Shown in pieces: positions 54,898 to 63,309 of a stretch of 64,000 bases of DNA; position 1 is the stretch's first letter; each line of letters opens with the position of its first letter. The DNA lies in NCBI GenBank assembly GCA_020849855.1, contig JADZFO010000027.1:128585-192584 (forward strand), written 5' to 3'. The position numbers and the translations under genes were made by a program. The stretch is from a bacterium. Its GTDB lineage: Bacteria; 4484-113; JAFGCY01. The notes under the pieces are model-generated. The model was not told the DNA's origin and did not search any database. It was given only the letters and a program-made list of their open reading frames with translations.

Positions 54898-57800
54898 ATG
54901 AAAGTTGAGCGCTACTTCACGCGGACTGGGCAGTCCCCCTATGACATGGTCAAATGGTCACGGCGTGACTGCGTGATCACAAACCCGGACGGCAGTGTTG
55001 TCTTCCAGATGACCGGCGCCGAGATCCCTGAGCAGTGGAGCCAGCTGGCCACGGACATCATGGTCAGCAAGTACTTCCGCAAGGCCGGTGTGCCCCAGAC
55101 CGACGAGGACGGCAACTACCGCTTCGACGAGAACGGCGACAAGGTCCTGGGCCCCGAGCGCTCCGTGCGCCAGGTTGTGCACCGCATGGCCGGCTGCTGG
55201 CGCTACTGGGGCGAGAAGTTTGGCTACTTCGACAGCGCCGAGGACGCCCAGGCTTTCTACGACGAAATCGCCTACACCATGCTGACCCAGATGGCCGCGC
55301 CCAACAGCCCGCAGTGGTTCAACACCGGCCTGCACTGGGCCTATGGCATCAACGGCCCCGCCCAGGGCCACTACTATGTCGACCCCGCCAGCGGCGAGGT
55401 CAAGCGCTCCGAAGACGCCTACACGCATCCCCAGCCCCACGCCTGCTTCATCCAGAGCGTCTCCGACGACCTGGTCAATGAAGGCGGCATCATGGACCTC
55501 TGGGTCCGCGAGGCCCGGCTCTTCAAGTACGGCTCCGGCACCGGCACCAACTTCTCCGGCCTGCGCGGCGACGGCGAGCCCCTTTCCGGCGGCGGTGTAT
55601 CCAGCGGCCTGATGAGCTTCCTGAAGATCGGCGACCGCGCCGCGGCCGCGATCAAGAGTGGCGGCACGACGCGCCGCGCCGCCAAGATGGTTTGCCTGGA
55701 CATCGACCACCCGGATATCGAGAAGTTCGTCAACTGGAAGGTCGAGGAAGAGGACAAGGTCGCCGCGCTGGTGGCCGGCTCCAAGGGCCGCTACAACACC
55801 AGCTATGAAGGCGAGGCCTATGTCACGGTCTCGGGCCAGAACAGCAACAACTCCGTGCGCCTGAGCAACGAGTTCCTGGATGCCGTCATCTCCGACACCG
55901 ACTGGCACCTGCGCTGGCGCACCGACGGCCGGGTCTGCAAGACCCTCAAGGCGCGCGAGCTCTGGGACAAGATCGGCTATGCCGCCTGGCGCTGCGCTGA
56001 CCCAGGCGTGCAGTTTGATTCCACCATCAACGAATGGCACACCTGCCCGCAGAGCGGCCGCATCAATGCCTCCAACCCCTGCAGCGAGTACATGTTCCTC
56101 GACGACACGGCCTGCAACCTGGCGTCGATCAACCTGCTGACCCTGCTGGACGAGCGCACCGGCCGCTTTGACATCCAGGCTTACCGCCACGCCATCCGCA
56201 TCTGGACCATCGTGCTGGAGATCAGCGTGCTGATGGCCCAGTTCCCCAGCTATGAGATCGCCCGCAAGAGCTTCGATTTCCGCACTCTGGGCCTCGGCTA
56301 TGCCAACCTCGGCACCTGCCTGATGGTCCTGGGCATCCCCTATGACAGCGAGAAGGGCCGCGCCATCGGCGGCGCTCTGGCCTCCATCATGACCGGCTGC
56401 AGCTATGCCGCCAGCGCAGAGATGGCGGCGCAGCTTGGCGCCTTTGCCCAGTACGGCCTGAACCGGGAAGACATGCTGCGCGTGATGCGCAACCACCGCC
56501 GCGCGGCCTACAACACGGACAGGCATGACTACGAAGGCCTGACGATCCCCCCGCAGGGCCTCGACGACAAGGCCTGCCCCGCGGACCTGCTGGTGGCCGC
56601 CCGCCACGCCTGGGATGAGGCGCTGGAGCTGGGCGAGGAGCATGGCTACCGCAACGCGCAGACCACCGTCATTGCACCCACCGGGACTATCGGCCTGCTG
56701 ATGGACTGCGACACCACGGGTGTCGAGCCGGATTTCGCCCTGGTCAAGTTCAAGAAACTGGCCGGCGGCGGTTATTTCAAGATCGTCAACCAGAGCCTGC
56801 CGCGCGCCCTGGCCGCCCTGAGCTACAGCCAGGAGGAGATCAGCCGCATCATCACTTATGTGATCGGCTCCTCCAGCTTTGAGTTCGCGCCGCACGTCAA
56901 CCGCGAAAGCCTGCTGGCCAAGGGCCTGCAGGAGGCTGAAATCAGCCGTCTGGAGTCCCTGCTTCCGGGCATGTTTGAGCTGGCCCACGCCTTCGGCGTA
57001 TACACGGTGGGCGAGGACTGCCTGCGCCGTCTGGGCTTCTCTGAGGCGGTCTGGCAGAAGCCGGGCTTCAACCTGCTGCGTGAGCTGGGCTTCAGCCGCG
57101 AGCAGATCGAGGAAGCCAACGACCACATCTGCGGCATGATGACCATTGAGGGCGCCCCGGCCCTGAAGGCCGAGCACCTGCCGGTCTTTGACTGCGCCAA
57201 CCGCTGCGGCAAGCACGGCCAGCGCTTCATCCACCACGAGGGCCACATCCGCATGCTGGGCGCTGTGCAGCCCTTCATCAGCGGCGCGATCAGCAAGACC
57301 ATCAACATGCCAAACGAGGTCAGCGTTGAGGACATCCAGGACAGCTACATGCTTTCCTGGCGCCTGGGCCTCAAGGCCAACGCGCTTTACCGCGATGGCT
57401 GCAAGCTGAGCCAGCCCCTGAGCACCAAGAGCGACACGGAAGACAAGGACGAGAAGAAGGAAGAGAAGACCCTTGAGGTCGCGCTCGCGGCCAAGCCCGA
57501 GCCGCAGAAGATGCCGGTCAGCCCGCGCGAGGCGATGGCGCTGCAGATCCACGCGCCGATCCGTCGCCCGCTGCCCAAGAAGCGCAAGGGCTATACGGTG
57601 GAAGCCCGCGTCGGCGGCCACAAGATCTATCTGCGCACCGGCGACTACGAAGACGGCAGCCTCGGCGAGATCTTCATCGACATGCACAAGGAAGGCGCGG
57701 CCTTCCGCAGCCTGATGAACTGCTTTGCCATCGCCGTCTCCAAGGGCCTGCAGTACGGCGTGCCGCTGGAGGAGTTCGTGGAGACCTTCGTCTTCACCCG

Positions 57801-58341
57801 CTTCGAGCCCTCCGGCGTCTGCGACCATCCGAACATCAAGTTCGCCAACAGCGTGATCGACTTCATCTTCCGCGAGCTGGGCATGACCTACATGGGCCGC
57901 ACGGACTTTGTCCAGGTCAAGCCCGCGGATGGCATCAGCGAGCAGCAGGCGGTGGCCGAGGGCCTTCCGGCGGGCAGCGCCCCGCGCCTTGAGCCCAAGC
58001 CGCAGAAGAGCGCCAGCCAGGTTGCGCGTGAACAGCGCAGCGCGGCCAAGGCGGCCGAGAGCGAGCCGGCCGCGGAGGCGGACCTGGACGACTACCTGGC
58101 GTCATCCGGCACGGCGAACGGCAATGGCCACGGGCACAGCAACGGTAATGGCAATGGCAACGGCGGTCACGCCCTGGCCTCAGACCCGGCTGCTGTGGCG
58201 GTCAGCATGAGCGCGCTGGATGAGCAGATGTCCTCGCTGATGGGCGACGCGCCCTTCTGCGACCTCTGCGGCCATACGACAGTGCGCAACGGCTCCTGCT
58301 ATAAGTGCCTGAACTGCGGCAACAGCCAGGGCTGCAGCTAA
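54898..58341 (+). CDS. nrdJ: Vitamin B12-dependent (class II) ribonucleotide reductase
   Basis: This enzyme makes deoxyribonucleotides using adenosylcobalamin. It is 1147 residues, the long NrdJ type. HACFIQSV carries the first redox cysteine (C183), NPCSEYMF (393-400) carries the radical cysteine and the catalytic Asn and Glu, and the second redox cysteine lies further on in the barrel. The C-terminus has a Gly/Asn/His-rich linker and a zinc-ribbon tail [20 protein letters not shown]. The last 135 bp recur at 60286-60420. Strong Shine-Dalgarno site. The tail cysteines probably reduce the active site. Confidence 0.95.
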   Translation: MKVERYFTRTGQSPYDMVKWSRRDCVITNPDGSVVFQMTGAEIPEQWSQLATDIMVSKYFRKAGVPQTDEDGNYRFDENGDKVLGPERSVRQVVHRMAGCWRYWGEKFGYFDSAEDAQAFYDEIAYTMLTQMAAPNSPQWFNTGLHWAYGINGPAQGHYYVDPASGEVKRSEDAYTHPQPHACFIQSVSDDLVNEGGIMDLWVREARLFKYGSGTGTNFSGLRGDGEPLSGGGVSSGLMSFLKIGDRAAAAIKSGGTTRRAAKMVCLDIDHPDIEKFVNWKVEEEDKVAALVAGSKGRYNTSYEGEAYVTVSGQNSNNSVRLSNEFLDAVISDTDWHLRWRTDGRVCKTLKARELWDKIGYAAWRCADPGVQFDSTINEWHTCPQSGRINASNPCSEYMFLDDTACNLASINLLTLLDERTGRFDIQAYRHAIRIWTIVLEISVLMAQFPSYEIARKSFDFRTLGLGYANLGTCLMVLGIPYDSEKGRAIGGALASIMTGCSYAASAEMAAQLGAFAQYGLNREDMLRVMRNHRRAAYNTDRHDYEGLTIPPQGLDDKACPADLLVAARHAWDEALELGEEHGYRNAQTTVIAPTGTIGLLMDCDTTGVEPDFALVKFKKLAGGGYFKIVNQSLPRALAALSYSQEEISRIITYVIGSSSFEFAPHVNRESLLAKGLQEAEISRLESLLPGMFELAHAFGVYTVGEDCLRRLGFSEAVWQKPGFNLLRELGFSREQIEEANDHICGMMTIEGAPALKAEHLPVFDCANRCGKHGQRFIHHEGHIRMLGAVQPFISGAISKTINMPNEVSVEDIQDSYMLSWRLGLKANALYRDGCKLSQPLSTKSDTEDKDEKKEEKTLEVALAAKPEPQKMPVSPREAMALQIHAPIRRPLPKKRKGYTVEARVGGHKIYLRTGDYEDGSLGEIFIDMHKEGAAFRSLMNCFAIAVSKGLQYGVPLEEFVETFVFTRFEPSGVCDHPNIKFANSVIDFIFRELGMTYMGRTDFVQVKPADGISEQQAVAEGLPAGSAPRLEPKPQKSASQVAREQRSAAKAAESEPAAEADLDDYLASSGTANGNGHGHSNGNGNGNGGHALASDPAAVAVSMSALDEQMSSLMGDAPFCDLCGHTTVRNGSCYKCLNCGNSQGCS
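58204..58341 (+). repeat. nrdJ 3' end, left copy of a 138-bp direct repeat
   Basis: From AGCATGAGCGCGCTGGA to the stop codon, this matches 60283-60420 with 10 differences over 135 bp, in the same orientation. Eight differences are silent (including the stop), while two change residues (Ala to Glu, Gly to Ser). Confidence 0.92.
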
Positions 58342-58433
58342 TGTTTGACGCTGCAAGTGTGCGTTGAATAAGAGCGAGGACGGAAACGTGAATGCCAACG
58401 GCGAAGGAAGGCTCGAGGCAGGGGAGTAATTCA

Positions 58434-59183
58434 GTGGGAGTGTTTCAAAGGTCGTTTCTTTGTCAGATAGACGGCTTCGTTAGATACTTGGCGGCAACTT
58501 GCCAAAGCAGCAGGCTACGGACTGTGCGCTACGAAGCTGCCAGGGCTTCAAAGTACCACCGTAGTGATGACGCGCTTGGATTCTTGATCGAGGAGGCAAA
58601 CAAGCACATTGCGTTCGTGCAAAGAGACAGCCCACTCCATCGGGATGTCTTTGAAGAGACGGGTCATCAGCATGATTACATTAATTTTCATTGTCGCTTG
58701 ACCAAGCATGACCCGGCGTCTAAACCTGAGTTGACTAGCGTGCCTCATAGCCTAGAAGCACTTCTAACGAATTCACAGCTGAAACGGTCCTGGCGTGTAG
58801 ATCCAGAAAACTACATCAAGACACAAATGGGCTTATCAGTTAGACTGTCTCGACTTGACATTGCCGTATGGCCAGTTCACTGGGTTCGCAAGCAATCACG
58901 AGAATACCAGTGGTTTAACTGTACTGGACAAAGATTGGATCATGATACAGTCGAAATGATTAGGGCCATTATGTTTGAGGCGCTTCGCAGGAAGGAAGAC
59001 TTGGTACCGCAAAGCTGCATAGTGATTGACCCATTTGACAATGTTGTTTGGCGCAATGATTATGATCATTACGCTGTGATTAGACGCGCAGACTATTGGG
59101 CCTCACAGTTCGCTGACGACTGGGAATCGCTTTCCCGTGATCTTAATGACACCTTGCGAAAGTTTGCGGTAGGTGGAAGCTAA
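58434..59183 (+). CDS. Islet protein of unknown function
   Basis: This 249-residue protein (start GTG 58434, with AGGGGAG 7 nt upstream; an ATG at 58392 is in frame but lacks a site) is lower in GC than nrdJ (28 of 60 in 58681-58740, versus 40 of 60 in 57181-57240). No family is recognised. It is rich in Trp, Tyr, His and Asp, with VDPENYIKTQMGLSVRLSRLD and a C-terminal DPFDNVVWRNDYDHYAVIRR. There is no signal peptide or membrane segment. It lies upstream of the HEPN gene on the same strand, 99 bp away, and is likely to function with it. Confidence 0.7.
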   Translation: MGVFQRSFLCQIDGFVRYLAATCQSSRLRTVRYEAARASKYHRSDDALGFLIEEANKHIAFVQRDSPLHRDVFEETGHQHDYINFHCRLTKHDPASKPELTSVPHSLEALLTNSQLKRSWRVDPENYIKTQMGLSVRLSRLDIAVWPVHWVRKQSREYQWFNCTGQRLDHDTVEMIRAIMFEALRRKEDLVPQSCIVIDPFDNVVWRNDYDHYAVIRRADYWASQFADDWESLSRDLNDTLRKFAVGGS

Positions 59184-59282
59184 TAGATGCCAATGGAGTT
59201 CCTTTTAGCTTTGTAATGAGATGAGGATGAGTCTCAATGCCGGCGGTGACATAAATCAAGGTAATTTCTAAGGAGGTGTATT

Positions 59283-60248
59283 ATGAGTGTTCTTCGTCGC
59301 TTGAGCAGACTGAAAAGTGTGTCTGTATCGATTCCTCGTGACGAAAGCGGCTACCTGGGGAGAGAGTGTCCCGTCGAGGCGTGCCTGGGAATATTCAAGG
59401 TGCTTCCCGGTACAGGTATTGAGGGAGTGGACCTGTGCTACTGCCCTTACTGTGGTCACTCCTCGACAAATGATCACTTTTGGACACCCGGGCAACTGGA
59501 GTATGCAAAGTCAGTTGCAATGCGGAAAGTGAGAGCAGCTTTGGACGCAGACCTTGGAGATTGGGCGCGCAGTTTTGGAACGCGGTCTTCAGGTGGGCTG
59601 ATCAAGCTGTCAGCAGAATATCGGCCAGGAACAAGGCCGAGGCTGCGCAGGTACGCAGAACCTGAGCTGGAGACACATGTTGAATGCGAGTTCTGCTCCC
59701 TCAAGTATGCAGTTTTCGGAATAATGGCATTCTGCCCCGATTGCGGTGCCCACAATTCGCTGCAACTACTTAACAAGAATTATGAAACAGTTGAGCATGC
59801 GTTGCGTCTGGCGGAAACTGTGGCCGAGGAATTAAAGGTTGCGCTGATTGTAAATGCACTGGAAGATTGCGTTTCAATTCTCGATGGATTCGGGAGAGAG
59901 CTTACCCGAGTCCACATTGAGAAAAGAACTGGAACAAAGTGCGAAGAAGGAATTCACTTCCAGAGCCTCGAAGGAGCCTCCAAGAACTTGGAGGAACGCC
60001 TTGGTATCGACTTGAAGGCCGCATTGTCGCCCGATGAGTGGGAGACGTGCCGCAAGTCTATGGAGAAGAGGCATGTCTTTGCGCACCGGTTCGGGGTAGC
60101 TGACGAAGCCTATCTGCGCAAGACCGGCCAGCAATCACGGCGAGGAAACAAAAAAGTGACAGTTGACACAGAAGAAGTAAGGCAGACACTCGATCTCTTA
60201 CGCCGCATAGCTACTTTCTTATACGCAGAGATATGCAAAGCGCCCTAA
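59283..60248 (+). CDS. Zinc-ribbon/HEPN-like protein (candidate ribonuclease)
   Basis: This 321-residue protein has an N-terminal zinc site (CPVEAC near 29-34, with CYCPYCGH, 52-59), a second ribbon CEFCSLKY...FCPDCGAH (C135, C138, C151, C154), then a helical C-terminal domain. In that domain KSMEKRHVFAHRFGVAD carries R263-x4-H268, the R-x4-6-H signature of HEPN RNases. HEPN proteins are common in toxin-antitoxin and defence systems. AAGGAGGTG (about 59270-59278) is a near-perfect Shine-Dalgarno site, unlike the leaderless neighbours. GC is low (26 of 60 in 59761-59820). Confidence 0.75.
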   Translation: MSVLRRLSRLKSVSVSIPRDESGYLGRECPVEACLGIFKVLPGTGIEGVDLCYCPYCGHSSTNDHFWTPGQLEYAKSVAMRKVRAALDADLGDWARSFGTRSSGGLIKLSAEYRPGTRPRLRRYAEPELETHVECEFCSLKYAVFGIMAFCPDCGAHNSLQLLNKNYETVEHALRLAETVAEELKVALIVNALEDCVSILDGFGRELTRVHIEKRTGTKCEEGIHFQSLEGASKNLEERLGIDLKAALSPDEWETCRKSMEKRHVFAHRFGVADEAYLRKTGQQSRRGNKKVTVDTEEVRQTLDLLRRIATFLYAEICKAP

Positions 60249-60282
60249 TCGACAAATCGTATTGCCATCCGAAGCTACTTTG

Positions 60283-60420
60283 AGCATGAGCGCGCTGGAC
60301 GAGCAGATGTCATCCCTGATGGGCGACGAGCCCTTCTGCGACCTCTGCAGCCACACGACCGTGCGCAACGGCTCCTGCTACAAGTGCCTGAACTGTGGCA
60401 ACAGCCAGGGCTGCAGCTAG
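60283..60420 (+). pseudogene. Detached second copy of the nrdJ C-terminus
   Basis: This is the right copy of the 138-bp repeat. It keeps an ATG and stop and could encode 44 residues with the CDLC/CYKCLNC zinc ribbon, but there is no ribosome site or known promoter. It lies 34 bp past the HEPN gene. It marks the right edge of the islet. Confidence 0.85.
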
Positions 60421-60514
60421 CAGGGTAGGGCCGACGCGGGTAGGGCCGAGTTGGGTGGCGCCGACGTTCTGTCGGCGTACGGAGAATTCATCCGGGCTGC
60501 CCGGATCAGCCACA
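60421..60514. repeat. Left REP sequences of RAYT locus 2
   Basis: GTAGGGCCGACGCG (from 60424), GTAGGGCCGAGTTGG, and the palindrome GCCGACGTTCTGTCGGC (60459-60475) precede the arm GTACGGAGAATTCATCCGGG (60477-60496), which has an inverted relative at about 61101-61130. Confidence 0.75.
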
Positions 60515-60967
60515 CTACTCCTGGGGAAAGAACCTGGCCCACCTGTAGTCCCTGATCCCGGGCCAGCGCCGCTCGGGATTGCTCAGCACATACTCGATCT
60601 TCTCTATGAGGTCGTTTTCGCTGCGGATGATCCTGTCGTAGTAGTCGGGCTGCCAGAAAGGGGCTGTTCGATCAGAGTAGCGGCAGATGTCCTTGGAGCT
60701 GAAGGTCTTCCAGCTTTGCACCTGTTTCTGGACAGTCTCACTCCCCATGAGTGAGAACACCAGATGGACATGGTCGTCCATCACCACATAGGCCAGCATC
60801 CAGTAGCGCTCCTTGTTGAAGAACTCCAGTGCCGAAGCCACCCTGTCGCGCTCGGCAGGCGTCATCGGGCTCTGCGTCTTGTGCAGGCGCCAGGTCAGGT
60901 AGTAAGTGGCTCCTTTCAGGCGCCAGTGAGGCAGGTCTGTCCGGTAAATGAAGAAGGGCTTGTCCAT
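60515..60967 (-). CDS. REP-associated tyrosine transposase (RAYT)
   Basis: This 150-residue Y1/IS200-like transposase handles REP hairpin DNA as a single strand. It has GATYYLTWRLHKTQ, the HUH motif DDHVHLVFSLM and WQPDYYDRIIRSENDL with the catalytic tyrosine. TACAAT (60974-60979) ends 6 nt before the ATG. Inverted REP-like arms and many GCCGAC/GTCGGC hairpins surround it. It differs from the domain inserted in the helicase at 38248-38906. Confidence 0.92.
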   Translation of the reverse strand: MDKPFFIYRTDLPHWRLKGATYYLTWRLHKTQSPMTPAERDRVASALEFFNKERYWMLAYVVMDDHVHLVFSLMGSETVQKQVQSWKTFSSKDICRYSDRTAPFWQPDYYDRIIRSENDLIEKIEYVLSNPERRWPGIRDYRWARFFPQE

Positions 60968-61668
60968 CAGTGGATTGTATTGGAAATGGTGCCAATCATT
61001 ATGGTCTGCATAGATATTCAGCGTGAATGTCTAGTCAGCCCTGACTGAAAGAGGTTGCACCGTACGCCGACGACACGTCGGCCCTACCCGGCATCGATAT
61101 ATTCCGGCAGCACGGATGAATGCACTGTACGCCGACGACACGTCGGCCCTACCCAGCACCTGTCAAGTCGAGCGGCGAGGTGGCTTGCACCGGGTGCCGA
61201 CGACACGTCGGCCCCACCCAACGTCGGCACTGCCCAGCGTCGGCTCCACCCAGCGTCGGCCCTGCACGGCTCGGCGCTGCCCTGAGCTGGCTCTGTTGTG
61301 ATAAAGCGCGACTTTCTGGCCCGCAGCATGGCAAATCGCCTCACTGCCCGGGTATAGTTCAAGCGCGCTATGCAGCGTCTGGCGCTGCGCAGTATTGGGT
61401 ACCTGGCGACACTTGCACTAGGGTGCAATGGAGTGTGAATACTGATGTACAGCAGACTGAGTTTTGTGAATGGTAGTAGTTTCGCAGCGCATTTTTCATC
61501 CACGCAAATCCCGGTGCTTTCCGGGGCTTCAAGGTTAAATCCCCAGCTCCTGCGGAATGCAAAAGGCACTTTGACGTTCGTTTACGGGCTGACAGGTTAA
61601 ATGTGCCTGTCAGGCGCTGCCTTGGCCGTGCTGGTCTCACGTCGAATGGTATTGCAAAAATGTACAAG
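60968..61668. repeat. REP array and 63-bp repeats downstream of RAYT 2
   Basis: GCCGACGACACGTCGGC palindromes, each continuing CCCTAC or CCCCAC (the complement of a GTAGGG head), lie at about 61065, 61131 and 61197. Three further CGTCGGC half-units follow to 61265. At 61480-61602 two copies of the ~63-bp AGGTTAAA repeat (GGTT at 61533 and 61595) match those at 5445-5640. Apart from these I see no gene. Confidence 0.8.
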
Positions 61669-63111
61669 TTAGGGCTGCTGCCCGGCAGTCGGCACCTGAC
61701 TGCGGCTCTGACCGTTCTCTACGGCCAGGTCTCCAGCCGGCTTCTGTCCGGGCTCCCTGAACAGCAGGCTCAGCAGCAGGTAGGCCGCGGTGCTGACCAG
61801 GATGCAGGGCAGGCTGGCGCCGGTTTCCCAGGGCCGGATCGGCGGGTTGACGCCAAAGAAGGCCGTGACGAAGCGCAGAGCCGGGAAGCCCCCGGCCCAG
61901 TCATAGACCAGGAAGCCCAGCAGCCAGGCCAGCAGGGCCGTCCAGCGCAGGGCCGGCGGAGTGCCGGCGGGCTGGCTGCAGTCGCGCCGGACAAGCCAGT
62001 AGTGGGCGATGACGATGCTGAAGGCCGGCAGGAAGATCGAGCCGATGGCCAGCAGGAAGGGCTCGTAGGCCTCCACGCTGAGGGTCAGGGCGATCAGAGC
62101 GCCCAGCAGGCCGACGACGAAATGGCTGACCTTCACCGGCAGCCTGGGCAGGATGTTCTGTGCGCTGATACTGGTGCTGTAAATATCAAGGAAGGTGGTG
62201 GTGACGGTGCTCAGCAACACCAGGCAGATAGCCAGGATGGCCCAGGCCGCGCTGGTTCGGCCCAGCAGCTCAATGACGATCATATCCGGGCTGGGGGCGG
62301 GCGGGCCGCCGGATACCAGGGCCCGCGAGGCGTCAAGGGCCAGCAGGAGGCCGACGGCGTACATCCAGGAGCCGCCGATGAAGTAGCCCCAGAAGGTGCC
62401 GCGCGAGGCCGACTGGGGGCTGCGGGCATAGCGGCTGTAGTCGGCGACGAGCGGCAGCCAGGAAACGCTCATGGCGATCACCAGGTCCATGGCGGCCAGG
62501 ATCGCCAGCGCGCCGCCGCTGCGCATCTCCAGCAGCCTGGCAAGGTCGGCGCTGCGCAGCACGATGAAGGTCATGCCCAGGGTCAGGGCGAAGAGTGCAA
62601 GGCCGCTGCCGCGCTCGACCCACTTCCACAGCGGGCTGCTGCCGAAGAGGCAGGACCACAGCACGCACAGTCCGGCCAGCAGCGCGACCCAGAGCAGGCG
62701 CATGCCGGGGGCAGCTTCGCCGCTGGGCAGGCCGCAGAAGCCGGCCAGGGTGTCGAGGTAGCCGGCGCCGACAAAGAGCATGAAGCCGGTCCAGCCGACC
62801 AGCTGCAGCACGTTGAAAAATGAAGGCAGCAGGCTGCCGATACGGCCATAGACAGGCCGGGCCAGGGCCATGGTGGGCAGGCCCTGGACAGCGCCGGTAT
62901 GCGCCAGCAGCGCCATCAGTCCATTGCCGACGATACGGCCGAGCAGGATCGCGGCCAGTCCGCCCAGCAGGCCGACGCTGGTCAGCCCGGGCAGGCCGCC
63001 GGCCCAGATCTCGGTGATGGCGATTGCTGCGCCAAACCAGATCAGGCCGAGGTCAAGGCTGCCCAGCCTGCGCTGTTCAGTTGCGATGGGTTTGAGGCCG
63101 CTGTGCTCCAT
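61669..63111 (-). CDS. cytX: CytX-type hydroxymethylpyrimidine transporter (NCS1 family)
   Basis: This is an integral membrane permease of 480 residues with about twelve segments. LGLIWFGAAIAITEIWAGG at the N-terminus and DYSRYARSPQSASRGTFWGYFIGG are NCS1 family features. The TPP riboswitch upstream fixes its job as uptake of the thiamine precursor HMP or a relative. The start is ATG 63111 with GGAG upstream; the longer frame runs into the riboswitch. Confidence 0.9.
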   Translation of the reverse strand: MEHSGLKPIATEQRRLGSLDLGLIWFGAAIAITEIWAGGLPGLTSVGLLGGLAAILLGRIVGNGLMALLAHTGAVQGLPTMALARPVYGRIGSLLPSFFNVLQLVGWTGFMLFVGAGYLDTLAGFCGLPSGEAAPGMRLLWVALLAGLCVLWSCLFGSSPLWKWVERGSGLALFALTLGMTFIVLRSADLARLLEMRSGGALAILAAMDLVIAMSVSWLPLVADYSRYARSPQSASRGTFWGYFIGGSWMYAVGLLLALDASRALVSGGPPAPSPDMIVIELLGRTSAAWAILAICLVLLSTVTTTFLDIYSTSISAQNILPRLPVKVSHFVVGLLGALIALTLSVEAYEPFLLAIGSIFLPAFSIVIAHYWLVRRDCSQPAGTPPALRWTALLAWLLGFLVYDWAGGFPALRFVTAFFGVNPPIRPWETGASLPCILVSTAAYLLLSLLFREPGQKPAGDLAVENGQSRSQVPTAGQQP

Positions 63112-63166
63112 GCGCTGCTCCAGGCACGGGAAAGCCGCGACGCCGGGCCACAGGGGCCGGCCGCAC

Positions 63167-63264
63167 ATCCCTGCGCCGGCATTATCCGGATCAGGTTCCC
63201 TGGGTCGGACCCCGGGGCTTTGCCCCTGTCCCTCTCAGCCGCCGCCAGGCGGAATCGGCTCCCC
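63167..63264 (-). promoter_or_regulatory. TPP (THI element) riboswitch
   Basis: Read on the minus strand: TGGGGAGCC, then GGCTGAGAGGGAC, a variable P3a hairpin, GACCC, GAACCTGATCCGGATAATGC and CGCAGGGA. These are the conserved pieces of the thiamin pyrophosphate aptamer in order. It leads into cytX. TAACAT (63277-63282) supplies the -10, so transcription starts just before the aptamer. Confidence 0.95.
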
Positions 63265-63309
63265 ACGTGCTGCGCTATGTTAGCACGGCTAAGCAGCTTC
63301 ACTGGCAGT

